Assembly (NCBI RefSeq): GCF_001570605.1 | Contig: NZ_BBXG01000007.1 | Location: 180,042 to 244,041 of the forward strand | DNA from: Herbidospora cretacea | GTDB taxonomy: Bacteria; Actinomycetota; Actinomycetes; Streptosporangiales; Streptosporangiaceae | Length of the DNA: 64,000 nucleotides | Reading direction: 5' to 3' | Shown: positions 10,914 to 18,436 of the stretch, one piece after another | Numbering within the stretch: position 1 is the first letter of the stretch | Layout of the letters: every line of letters begins with the position of its first letter | Translations under genes and position numbers: made by a program | The notes under the pieces: generated by a model | The model's database searches: none | What the model saw: the letters and a program-made list of their open reading frames with translations, nothing else | Told to the model about the DNA's origin: nothing

Positions 10914-12098
10914 TCACTCTGGGCGTACGGTCAGCCAGGTTAGAGCCGGCGGAAGGTGCTGTGCCCACCAGTAGCCGTCGTGGCCGCCGACCCAGTCGAC
11001 GGACCGGACCTCGGCCCCCGCGGCGGTCAACTTCGTCGCCCATTCTCCCGCAGCCAGCCGGAAACCGCCCTCCAGGGTGCCCCCGCCGACATACGTCCTG
11101 GTCAAGGCGTGCAGCTCGGTCACCGGAGGGATGCCAGGGCTCAGCCCGACCGCCCCGGAGAAGACGTCGGGCCGCCGCTGGCCCGCGTTCAGCGCCCAGA
11201 CCGCCCCGCTCGACACCCCGGCGGTCAGCCAGCGGCCCGAGGCGGGGAAGCGCTCGTCGGCCCACGGGATGACGTCGTCGATCACGAAGGCCAGGTGGTC
11301 GCTGTAGCGCTGCGGGTCCTGGCCGGGGAGGTATTCGCGCGACCGCAGGTCGTCGGCGGTGTGCGGAGGGCTGGCGACCCCCACGACCGCGACCGGCGGG
11401 CAGGTTCCGTTCACGACGGCCGCGTCGAGCGTGCGGGCGAACGTCGGCAGCATCTGGCCGTCGGCCAGGCAGACCGCCGGGATGAGCCCCTCGATCTTGG
11501 GCGGCACGTAGAGGAAGATCCGGCGGGGTTCGCCGAGGAAGGTCAGTTCGTGCTGCTCAAGAAGGCCTTCGAGTTCGGTGGCCTCGGGCAGGGCCGGGGG
11601 CGCCTTGGGCCCGTGCCAGACCTGCTCGACGAACGATTCGAGGTTCCCCAGGGTGACGGTGATCACGGCCTCGTCGAGCCGCCGGATCCGGATCGACACC
11701 TCCCAGAGGTCGTCGGCCCCCTCCACCTGCCACAACACGAACTGGACACCGCTCCCCAGCCGTGGCGCCTCCCCAATGCCCCGCCAGACGACGTGGAGGA
11801 CGTCGCCTTCCGACCAGACGGCCATGTCGTCGTCACCGAGACGGGCCCGCAGGTCGGCGGGGTCGCGGGGGGCCCAGACACGTCTCAGCTCGGCTCCGGG
11901 CGGCAGTTCGGCGGTCCACATCCTTTCGGCCCGTGCCTTGTTGAGGGCGACGAGTTTCCGCTGGTGTTCGGCGACGGTCTCGCGGCCGGCAGCGGCGCGT
12001 TCTTCGTCGGTGACATCGAAGTGGTAGTTGGTCTCTAACTCGCCATCGAGCTCATATGTCCATACATCAAGACGATCTGACACGAAACGAACGTACAC
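10914..12098 (-). CDS. Enterochelin-esterase-like alpha/beta hydrolase
   Basis: A 394-residue protein read from a GTG. The N-terminal half (about 1-195) is beta-rich and resembles the accessory domain of Fes-type esterases; the C-terminal half is an Esterase_D-type hydrolase with RIFLYVPP, VIPWADERFP, the nucleophile motif GVSSGA and a terminal catalytic His in GGHDGYWW. Family members hydrolyse siderophore esters or other bulky esters in the cytoplasm. No siderophore genes lie nearby and no signal peptide is present, so the substrate is open. It is transcribed in the same direction as clpC but the 91-base gap with a likely clpC control region suggests separate units. Confidence 0.75.
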   Translation of the reverse strand: MYVRFVSDRLDVWTYELDGELETNYHFDVTDEERAAAGRETVAEHQRKLVALNKARAERMWTAELPPGAELRRVWAPRDPADLRARLGDDDMAVWSEGDVLHVVWRGIGEAPRLGSGVQFVLWQVEGADDLWEVSIRIRRLDEAVITVTLGNLESFVEQVWHGPKAPPALPEATELEGLLEQHELTFLGEPRRIFLYVPPKIEGLIPAVCLADGQMLPTFARTLDAAVVNGTCPPVAVVGVASPPHTADDLRSREYLPGQDPQRYSDHLAFVIDDVIPWADERFPASGRWLTAGVSSGAVWALNAGQRRPDVFSGAVGLSPGIPPVTELHALTRTYVGGGTLEGGFRLAAGEWATKLTAAGAEVRSVDWVGGHDGYWWAQHLPPALTWLTVRPE

Positions 12099-12184
12099 AA
12101 TCCGGTTCGCGGACGCCCAGGATCGATTTCACGACCGGAGTGCCGCTGGTCAAGTCGCAGGCCAGGCGGCCGGCCCCTCCTTCG

Positions 12185-12213
12185 TTGGGAACCAACCGAC
12201 AGCCCGCTACGAT
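12185..12213 (+). promoter_or_regulatory. Sigma-70-like promoter with long leader
   Basis: TTGGGA at 12185-12190 and TACGAT at 12208-12213 are separated by 17 bases. Transcription from here would give a leader of roughly 285 bases before the methyltransferase, passing through the repeat-rich region. Confidence 0.45.
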
Positions 12214-12274
12214 TCAGCGAATCCAGGCCGATCATGGGCGATCGGGTGGCCGGAGTGAGTCGGGTGGCGGGCCG

Positions 12275-12293
12275 GGCGGAGCCGTAACGGAAG
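12275..12293 (+). repeat. Intergenic repeat copy B (GGCGGAGCCGTAACGGAAG)
   Basis: An exact match to 2240-2258. It is followed here by short direct repeats and by hairpins GGGGC-GGAA-GCCCC and CGGGGGG-TCGT-CCCCCCG, so it looks like part of a dispersed GC-rich intergenic element rather than of a gene. Confidence 0.6.
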
Positions 12294-12502
12294 AAGGGCT
12301 TTCGCGAGCGGAGCGAGGGCTTTCCGAGCGGAGCGAGGCCTTGCCTGGGAGTGCGAGGGGCGGAGCGCCTTCGCCAGGGAGCGGAGCGACCCCGGAGCGG
12401 CAGCGACGTCGGGGCGCGACAGCGACCGGGGGAGCGCGAGGGGGCGGAAGCCCCTTCGCGGCGGGGGGTTCGGGGGGTCGTCCCCCCGTGTCTAATGGAG
12501 TG

Positions 12503-13324
12503 ATGGACCGCGAGAAGATCACACTCGCCGGCGCCCAGGAGACGATGCTCGCCACCCTGTGGAGCCGAGCTCTCGACAGTCGCTCCGCCCGCTCGATTCT
12601 TAAGGACGGGGCCGCGGAGCGGGCTGTCGAGCGGATCGACTACGACTTCGCCAAGACCGGCATCACGCCCACGACTGCCGCCGGGGTGGCGTTGCGGGGG
12701 CTGCGCATCGACGAATGGACGCGGGATTTCCTGCGCGCGCATCCTGTCGCCACGGTGCTCCATCTGGCCTGCGGGCTCGACACGCGGGTGCAGCGGATCG
12801 CGCCGGGGCCCCGGGTGCGGTGGATCGACCTCGACTATCCGGAGGTGCTGGAGCTGCGCGACCGGGTGATCGACCGGCCCGACGGCGACTACCACTCCAT
12901 CGCGTCGTCGGTGACGAGCGAGCGGTGGCTGGCCTCGGTCCCGGACGACCGGCCGACGGCGGTGGTGTTCGAAGGGCTGTCGATGTACCTGCGGGAGGAC
13001 GACGGCCGCCGCCTGATCGAGCGGCTGACCGGGCGGTTCCCCAGCGGGGTGCTGATCTTCGACTGTCAGAACTCGACGGGGATCCGGCTGCAGAAGCTCA
13101 ACCGGCCGGTCCGGCAGGCCGGGGCCACTCTCCACTGGGCCGTCGACGACCCCCGGGAACTGGAGGCCTGGCATCCGGGGCTGACGCTGGAGGAGGCGCA
13201 GCGCGTGGTCGACATGCCGGGGGTGGAGGACTATCCGACGGCGGGCCGGGTCGCGATGTGGATCATGGCGCGCTTACCGGGGTTCCGGGACATCGGCCAG
13301 ATCCTGCGCTACTCGTGGGGCTGA
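12503..13324 (+). CDS. SAM-dependent methyltransferase, leucine carboxyl methyltransferase (PPM1) family
   Basis: A 273-residue protein starting MDREKITLAGAQETML. The class I SAM site is VLHLACGLDTRVQRI, followed by the WIDLDYPEV acidic segment that binds the ribose, and VFEGLSMYL, all typical of the LCM/PPM1 family that in actinomycetes acts on small O-methylation substrates. The frame is open for 450 bases upstream but that text is intergenic repeat sequence without protein character. The start codon follows a stable GC hairpin closely, and only GGAG three bases upstream could serve as ribosome site. The 3' end overlaps the convergent membrane-protein gene by 16 bases. Confidence 0.78.
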   Translation: MDREKITLAGAQETMLATLWSRALDSRSARSILKDGAAERAVERIDYDFAKTGITPTTAAGVALRGLRIDEWTRDFLRAHPVATVLHLACGLDTRVQRIAPGPRVRWIDLDYPEVLELRDRVIDRPDGDYHSIASSVTSERWLASVPDDRPTAVVFEGLSMYLREDDGRRLIERLTGRFPSGVLIFDCQNSTGIRLQKLNRPVRQAGATLHWAVDDPRELEAWHPGLTLEEAQRVVDMPGVEDYPTAGRVAMWIMARLPGFRDIGQILRYSWG

Positions 13325-13710
13325 TCCCCGAACCGCGTCGTCAGCCAGGCCGCTGCGGCGAAGCAGGCGGCGGAGAGCGGGAGCAGGTGCCAGAGCCCGA
13401 TCGCGGCGAACCGCAGGCTCAGCCCGGCCAGGAGCAGGGTCAGGAACGCGCCGGCCAGGGCCACCAGCCAGGCCGGCCGGACCGCGAGCAGCGCCAGGGC
13501 GATCCAGCCGAGCACGACGGCGACGCCGAACGAGGTGAGGATGTCCGTGGCGATGCACTCCAGGCCGCCCGAGGGGCACAGGAGGTCGTGGACTCCGGCG
13601 GCGGTCAGGACCTGGGCGACGCCCACGGCGACCAGGGGGACGGCCGCGCCGACGAGCCCGGCCGCGATCTCGGGACGGATGCGCTTCGTTTTCACCAGAT
13701 CAGCACTCAT
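13309..13710 (-). CDS. Small polytopic membrane protein of unknown function
   Basis: A 133-residue protein with four hydrophobic stretches (roughly 15-38, 55-78, 82-98 and 103-123), a basic N terminus (MSADLVKTKRIRP) and two Cys in the first outside loop (CPSGGLEC). No family was recognised. It stands alone between the methyltransferase (convergent, 16-base overlap) and the divergent esterase. The upstream ribosome site is weak. Confidence 0.65.
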   Translation of the reverse strand: MSADLVKTKRIRPEIAAGLVGAAVPLVAVGVAQVLTAAGVHDLLCPSGGLECIATDILTSFGVAVVLGWIALALLAVRPAWLVALAGAFLTLLLAGLSLRFAAIGLWHLLPLSAACFAAAAWLTTRFGDQPHE

Positions 13711-13844
13711 ATCGCCAATATCCGGCTATTCGGGGTCGGTGGATTGAGTACGCCTACTCAACCTGGCCGATTCCCGCCACTCGTCGGGAAACGCCCGCCG
13801 CCTGGCGCTTGGGACGCACGTGACACCTCACCAGGATGTGAGAC

Positions 13845-14780
13845 ATGGAAGCCGTACCGTTCGACCCCGAACTCGCCGCCGCCCTCGCCGTCATCTCGCA
13901 GAACATGCCGCCGTCGCTCACCGCCGACATGATCCCGCTGCTCCGCACGGGGGTCGCCCCCGCCGAGGATCTCACGCTCGGCGGCATCGTCGACCTCACC
14001 GACGTCGATCTGGGCGACGGCGTCTCGCTCCTGGTCTGCCGTCCGGTCGCCGCCCCTGAGACGGCGTCCGTCGTGTACTGGATCCACGGCGGCGGCATGA
14101 TCCTCGGCGACAACCGGGTCGGCCTGGCCGATCCGCTGGCCTGGGCGGTGGAACTGGGCCTCGTGGTCGTCTCCGTCGACTACCGGCTGGCCCCCGAACA
14201 CCCCGACCCCACGCCCGTCGAGGACTGCTACCGGGGTCTCGTCCACGTCGCCGAGCACGCCGCCGACCTGGGGATCGACCCTGCCCGGATCATCGTGGGA
14301 GGCGGCAGCGCCGGAGGCGGCCTGGCGGCCGGCACCGTGCTGCTGGCCCGTGACCGGGGCGGGCCCGAGGTCCTCGGCCAGCTGCTCGTCTGCCCGATGC
14401 TCGACGACCGCAACGAGACCGTCTCCAGCCACCAGATGTCCGGGCGCGGCATATGGGACCGCACGTCCAACGAGACCGGCTGGACCGCCCTGCTCGGCGA
14501 CCGCCGGGGTGGGCCCGACGTGTCGATCTACGCCTCCCCGTCGCGGGCCACCGACCTGTCCGGGCTGCCGCCGGCCTTCATCGACGTCGGCTCGGCCGAG
14601 ACGTTCCGCGACGAGGACGTGGCCTACGCGACCGCCATCTGGCAGTCGGGCGGCCAGGCCGAACTCCACGTGTGGCCCGGCGGGTTCCACGGCTTCGACC
14701 TGATGGTGCCGCAGGCGGCGCTGTCGCAGCGCGCCAAGCAGGCCCGCGTCGACTGGCTGAGGCGGCTGCTCGGCCGCTGA
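13845..14780 (+). CDS. Hormone-sensitive-lipase family alpha/beta hydrolase
   Basis: A 311-residue esterase. It has the HSL oxyanion motif HGGGM, the DYRLAPEHPDP segment, the nucleophile motif GGGSAGGG, the acid residue near FIDVGSAE and the His in GGFHGFDLM. Enzymes of this family hydrolyse short-chain esters in the cytoplasm. The following PucR-type gene starts only 27 bases after the stop, so the two may be co-transcribed, with the regulator perhaps controlling the esterase. Confidence 0.85.
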   Translation: MEAVPFDPELAAALAVISQNMPPSLTADMIPLLRTGVAPAEDLTLGGIVDLTDVDLGDGVSLLVCRPVAAPETASVVYWIHGGGMILGDNRVGLADPLAWAVELGLVVVSVDYRLAPEHPDPTPVEDCYRGLVHVAEHAADLGIDPARIIVGGGSAGGGLAAGTVLLARDRGGPEVLGQLLVCPMLDDRNETVSSHQMSGRGIWDRTSNETGWTALLGDRRGGPDVSIYASPSRATDLSGLPPAFIDVGSAETFRDEDVAYATAIWQSGGQAELHVWPGGFHGFDLMVPQAALSQRAKQARVDWLRRLLGR

Positions 14781-14807
14781 CCGGCGCGCGTGGGGGAGAC
14801 TGGGCAG

Positions 14808-15761
14808 ATGCGGGAGCTCGTCGGACGGTTGGCCGCGCTCGATCCGGACGCCAGCACCGCCGTGCAGGTCATCGCCTATTTCGATCGGCTCGCCGAAGGG
14901 CGGGCGGGGGTCGAGGCGACCGTGCGCGGGGTGGCGGTGCTGGCCGGGTGCGCGGCGAGGCTGGCCGACGAGGAGCGGGGCGTCTTCCTGCGGGTGCGGC
15001 CCGACGGGCACCGCGACGACCACGCCGGACCGGCCTCCGACGACTGGCCGCGCCGCCGGGCGGGAGACGTCGAGCTGGTGCTGGAGAAGCCCGGCCCGCC
15101 CACGCCTGTCGATCTGATGGCGCTGGAGCGCGGGGTGGCGCTGGCCCGGGACGTCCTCGACCGCACCCGCGGCCGGGCGCCCGACCCCGCGCTGGTGGAG
15201 CTGGTCGTCGACGCCTCCGCCGGGGAGACCGCCCGGCTGCGCGCCGCCCGGCGGCTCCGGCTGGGGGAACAGGCACGGGCCATCGCCCTGCCCGACGGCG
15301 GCGTGCTGGTCGAGCCCCACCCGGAGGGCCGTCACGTCCTCGGGGATTCCCGGGCCGGGGTCGGTCCGGTCGTGCCGGTCGCCCGGCTGCCGAGGTCGTA
15401 CGCCGACGCGAAGGTCGCGCTGCGGTTCGCCGACGACGTGCTCGGGCCACGGGTCGTGCGCTTCGACGAGCTGGGCGGGCTGGCGGAGGTGGCCGCCGCG
15501 ATCGGGTCAGGGGCGGTGCCCTCACCTGACGTGGTCGTGCTCAACGGGCTGCCCATGTGGGCGCTGGAGACGCTGCACGCCTTCGTCCACTCGGCCAGCC
15601 TGCGGACCGCCGCCACGCGGCTCACCCTGCACCACTCGACGCTGGTCGACCGGCTCGGGCGGGCCGAGCAGCTCCTCGGCTGGGAGGTGCGCGAGCCCGA
15701 CGGGCGCTTCCGGCTGCGGCTGGCGTTCGCGCTGCGGCGGCTGCACGCCCACCCGGAATAG
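14808..15761 (+). CDS. PucR/CdaR-type helix-turn-helix regulator
   Basis: A 317-residue protein. The C terminus (LHAFVHSASLRTAATRLTLHHSTLVDRLGRAEQLLG) is the PucR-family HTH that typifies GAF- or CdaR-linked purine and polyketide regulators. The upstream 230 residues are poorly conserved and rich in Ala, Arg and Gly; no classic ligand domain was recognised. The start at ATG 14808 is preferred to GTG 14790 because GGGGGAG lies about ten bases upstream. The next gene begins eleven bases downstream. Confidence 0.78.
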   Translation: MRELVGRLAALDPDASTAVQVIAYFDRLAEGRAGVEATVRGVAVLAGCAARLADEERGVFLRVRPDGHRDDHAGPASDDWPRRRAGDVELVLEKPGPPTPVDLMALERGVALARDVLDRTRGRAPDPALVELVVDASAGETARLRAARRLRLGEQARAIALPDGGVLVEPHPEGRHVLGDSRAGVGPVVPVARLPRSYADAKVALRFADDVLGPRVVRFDELGGLAEVAAAIGSGAVPSPDVVVLNGLPMWALETLHAFVHSASLRTAATRLTLHHSTLVDRLGRAEQLLGWEVREPDGRFRLRLAFALRRLHAHPE

Positions 15762-15771
15762 GCTGTGGCGC

Positions 15772-16158
15772 GTGGCCACGTTCAGGATCAGTGAGGCCGC
15801 GGCCATCCTCGGCGTGAGCGCCGACACCGTCCGCCGCTGGGTCGACTCGGGGCGGCTCGCCGCCAGCCGCGACGAGAACGGGCGGCGGCTGATCGACGGG
15901 CCCGACCTCGCGGCCTTCGCCCGCACGCAGATCGCCGGGGAGACCGGCGGGGCCACCTCGTCGGCCCGCAACCGGTTCCGGGGGATCGTCACCGAGGTCG
16001 TCCGCGACACCGTGATGGCCCGGGTGGAGATCGCCGCCGGGCCGTTCCGGGTGGTGTCGCTGATGAGCCGTCAGGCCGCCGACGAGCTCGGGCTGGAGCC
16101 GGGGGCGGTCGCGGTGGCCGTGATCAAGTCGACCAACGTCGTGGTCGAGGTCTCCTAG
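15772..16158 (+). CDS. Molybdate-binding regulator: excisionase-type HTH plus TOBE (Mop) domain
   Basis: A 128-residue protein with two parts. Residues 1-50 are a MerR/excisionase-like HTH (FRISEAAAILGVSADTVRRWVDSGRL), residues about 65-127 a single Mop/TOBE domain (RNRFRGIVTEVVRDTVMARVEI..GPFRVVSLMSRQAADELGLEPG). This is the short form of molybdate-responsive DNA-binding protein common in actinomycetes. No molybdate transporter lies alongside. It follows the PucR gene by ten bases from a GTG start. Its TAG stop interlocks with the stop of the convergent STAS gene through a CTAG. Confidence 0.8.
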   Translation: MATFRISEAAAILGVSADTVRRWVDSGRLAASRDENGRRLIDGPDLAAFARTQIAGETGGATSSARNRFRGIVTEVVRDTVMARVEIAAGPFRVVSLMSRQAADELGLEPGAVAVAVIKSTNVVVEVS

Positions 16159-16529
16159 CTCCGGTGGTGGGTGCGGTGGGGGCGGCGCGCGAGTCGTACA
16201 CCCAGGGCTTCTGAGACCGAGCGGCAGACCGGGAGCCCTTCGGCGGCGAGCAGGCCGTTGACGCGGAGGACCTGGCGCGCCGGGGCGGCCAGGGTGAGCC
16301 CGCCGCCGCGGCGGCGGAGTTCGGTGTCGGCGCGGCAGAGGGTGAGCATCCCGCTGAGGTCGCTGAAGGCCAGGCCGGCCGCGGCGACCACGACGCGGGT
16401 CACACCCCGGGCGTGCAGGCCGATCAGGGTGGCTTCGACGACCGGTTGGGTGAACATGTCGAGCTCCCCCACCAACGTCATGATCACGATTTCTGGACCG
16501 ATGTCGGTGATGTCGACCGTCAGGTGCAT
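16155..16529 (-). CDS. STAS domain anti-sigma factor antagonist
   Basis: A 124-residue STAS protein (RsbV/SpoIIAA fold). MTLVGELDMFT is the beta-1 to beta-2 start and VVAAAGLAFSDLSGMLTL holds the phosphorylatable Ser (DLSG; the family usually has DSSG). Dephosphorylated STAS proteins release sigma factors from HATPase anti-sigma factors. The ATG at 16529 has AAGGGA about eight bases upstream and is preferred to that at 16556. No kinase or sigma factor is adjacent. The stop overlaps the convergent TOBE gene by four bases. Confidence 0.8.
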   Translation of the reverse strand: MHLTVDITDIGPEIVIMTLVGELDMFTQPVVEATLIGLHARGVTRVVVAAAGLAFSDLSGMLTLCRADTELRRRGGGLTLAAPARQVLRVNGLLAAEGLPVCRSVSEALGVRLARRPHRTHHRS

Positions 16530-16613
16530 GCACGTTCCCTTTCGCTCGGTAGTCACCGTCTCAGCCCATAGTCACCTTTGCGCAGATCTCTGACCAGTAA
16601 GGTGGGATCCCAG

Positions 16614-17468
16614 TCAGCCGAAGAGGACTCCCGCCAGCTCCCGCCACTGCGTCAGCGGCAGCTCGCCCGCCGGGGTCCCCAGCACCTGCAGGCACACGTG
16701 GTCGGCCCCGGCGTCGCGGTGCTGGTTGAGGCGGACCGCACACTGCTCGGGGGTGCCCCAGACGAACAGCGCGTCGATCAGCCGGTCGCTGCCCCGGCCC
16801 GACACGTCGTCGTCGGTGAAGCCGCCGCGCAGCCAGTTGTTCACGTAGTTGGGCATGGCCAGATAGGGGTGCAGCGCCTCGCGGCCGAGCTGGCGGGCGC
16901 GGGCCGTGTCGGTCTCCAGGATCACGCCCTGCTCCGAGGCGACCAGGCGGCCGGGGCCGATCGCCGAGCGGATCGCGGCGGTCTGCTCCGGGATCACCAG
17001 GTAGGGGTGGGCGCCCGCCGCCCGGTTCTTCGCCAGTTCCACCATCTTGGGACCGAGGGCGGCCAGCACCCGGCGGTCGGCGGTGACGCCTTCCCGGTCG
17101 AGCTCGTCGAGGTAGGACGCCATCGCCGTGAGCGGCTTCTGGTAGGCCCCCGGGCGGAACCGGTCGACCATGCTCTCGTGGCTGACCCCCAGGCCCAGCA
17201 GGAAGCGGCCGGTGTGGGCGGCGCCGAGGGCGCGGGCGCGCTCGGCGGTCTCGCGGGCTGGCGAGGACCAGATGTTGGTGATGCCGGTGGCGACGGTGAC
17301 ATCGGACGTGGCGGCCAGGATCTTCTCGGCGGTGTCGAGCCCGCTGTCCGTCCCGCCGGGGACCCAGAGAGCGCCGTAGCCGAGTTTCTCCAGCTCGGCC
17401 GCGGCCTGGCCGACCTCGGCCGGGTTGTCGGTCCGGAACTCCCTTGCCCAAACGCCGTAGGGTTTCAT
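16614..17468 (-). CDS. LLM class F420-dependent oxidoreductase
   Basis: A 284-residue luciferase-like (beta/alpha)8 flavin/F420 oxidoreductase. The N-terminal MKPYGVWAREF, the GYGALWVPGG segment, TGITNIWSSPARETAERARAL and FLLGLGVSHE match the actinobacterial subfamily annotated as TIGR03620-like. These enzymes use reduced F420 to reduce unsaturated substrates; the substrate is not visible. It is divergent from the TetR gene at 17760, and GTTA/TAAC-containing palindromes lie between them, so this gene is a plausible target of that regulator. Confidence 0.83.
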   Translation of the reverse strand: MKPYGVWAREFRTDNPAEVGQAAAELEKLGYGALWVPGGTDSGLDTAEKILAATSDVTVATGITNIWSSPARETAERARALGAAHTGRFLLGLGVSHESMVDRFRPGAYQKPLTAMASYLDELDREGVTADRRVLAALGPKMVELAKNRAAGAHPYLVIPEQTAAIRSAIGPGRLVASEQGVILETDTARARQLGREALHPYLAMPNYVNNWLRGGFTDDDVSGRGSDRLIDALFVWGTPEQCAVRLNQHRDAGADHVCLQVLGTPAGELPLTQWRELAGVLFG

Positions 17469-17702
17469 GTCGCCTCTTTTCCTGTGTTCGCGCCGGGGTG
17501 AACGGCGTTACCTGGTGACGTACCGTGATCATCAGCTGCTTAACCCCGTTACGCGCGGCCGGTGTTATGGATATCGTTAAATCCGGCCCTGTCGCTTACC
17601 GAACGTGGCGATCCGAGCCGTATCCGCAGGTGGCAGCAGGTGGGAATGCGTTTCTACGCCCTTCTGCAAATGGGTCTGCCGAAAAAGTGACTGGCCATTG
17701 TC

Positions 17703-17720
17703 TAACGCCGTTGGGCGTTA
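17703..17720. promoter_or_regulatory. Palindromic operator TAACGCC-N4-GGCGTTA
   Basis: A perfect 7-4-7 inverted repeat lies 39 bases upstream of the TetR-family gene. Related half sites occur closer to the divergent LLM gene: GGCGTTA within 17504-17510 and TAACCCCGTTA at 17541-17551. The arrangement suggests TetR autoregulation and control of the LLM oxidoreductase. Confidence 0.6.
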
Positions 17721-17759
17721 CCCTCTTAGGCAATAAGTACACAGAGCAGAAGAGGTGCC

Positions 17760-18410
17760 ATGGCCCGGCCCAAGGTCCCGCTGATCTCCCGGAGAAAGGT
17801 CCTGGAAACGGCGCTGGCGATCGTCGACGACGAGGGGCTCGACGCGCTCAGCATCCGTCGGCTGGGCGAGGCCCTGAACGTCAACGGGGCATCCCTCTAC
17901 CACCACTTCCGCAACAAGGACGAGATCCTCGACGGGGTCACCCAGCTGGCCCTGGAGAGCGTCGACTTCCCGTTGCCCGACGAGTCGAGCTGGCGCGTGT
18001 GGCTGCCGCTGACCGCCTATCGGACCCGGGCCGCGCTGGTGGCCCATCCGGGGCTGATCCCGGTGATGTTACGCCGGGCCTCCCGGGGGATCGGGACCCC
18101 GGAGGCCGAACAGTGCGTGGCGCGGCTGCAGCGCGAGGGCGTGTCGCCCGGCGTGATCGCGCCGCTGATCGAGAGCCTTGAGCTGCTCGCGGTGACGAGC
18201 GCCCTGCAGGAGGTGGGGGCCAAGGCGATGGGCGAGACCGACGCCGCGAAGTCGGGTCTGGCGGCGGCCCGGGGAGCCCGCGGGGTGTCGCCCGGCGAGC
18301 TGTTCGAGGTGATGGTGTCGTCGACGATCTCGCTGGTGGAGAGCGCCATCACGCTGAAGGAGTCGCGCGAGGCGCTGGAGCGGGCGCCGTCGGGCCGCAT
18401 TCGACGTTGA
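17760..18410 (+). CDS. TetR family regulator with TetR_C (tetracycline-repressor type) domain
   Basis: A 216-residue regulator. The HTH is in residues about 20-50 (LSIRRLGEALNVNGASLYHHFRNKDEIL) and the ligand domain follows the TetR_C type, with an aromatic LPLTAYRTRAALVAHPG segment. The start has AGAAGAGG upstream. A perfect inverted repeat sits just before the gene, and the divergent LLM oxidoreductase shares half sites, so both probably belong to its regulon. The E1-like gene begins 26 bases after this stop. Confidence 0.85.
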   Translation: MARPKVPLISRRKVLETALAIVDDEGLDALSIRRLGEALNVNGASLYHHFRNKDEILDGVTQLALESVDFPLPDESSWRVWLPLTAYRTRAALVAHPGLIPVMLRRASRGIGTPEAEQCVARLQREGVSPGVIAPLIESLELLAVTSALQEVGAKAMGETDAAKSGLAAARGARGVSPGELFEVMVSSTISLVESAITLKESREALERAPSGRIRR

Positions 18411-18425
18411 CGCAGCTTGATGCCA

Positions 18426-18431
18426 TAGTTT
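18426..18431 (+). promoter_or_regulatory. Leaderless -10 box TAGTTT
   Basis: A TANNNT box ends five bases before the GTG at 18437. This spacing is the one seen at actinobacterial leaderless transcripts and supports that GTG as the start, which otherwise has no ribosome site. Confidence 0.45.
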
Positions 18432-18436
18432 CGCCC

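Larger units (their letters stand above)
12099..12502 (+). other. 404-base intergenic region with promoter and GC-rich repeats
   Basis: No convincing gene is present. From left to right it holds a good sigma-70-like promoter (12185-12213), copy B of the 19-base intergenic repeat (12275-12293), a 14-base direct repeat CGAGCGGAGCGAGG (12305-12318 and 12325-12338, 20-base period), and two hairpins (about 12438-12457 and 12471-12488) ending 14 bases before the methyltransferase start. Confidence 0.7.

Noticed and set aside
12295-12488. Possible CRISPR array in the repetitive intergenic text
   Set aside because: Only two 14-base direct repeats with a seven-base gap and GC hairpins; there is no regular repeat-spacer pattern and no cas gene.
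18407-18436. TTG start at 18407 for the E1-like gene
   Set aside because: It overlaps the tetR stop with no ribosome site; the TAGTTT box places the start at GTG 18437.
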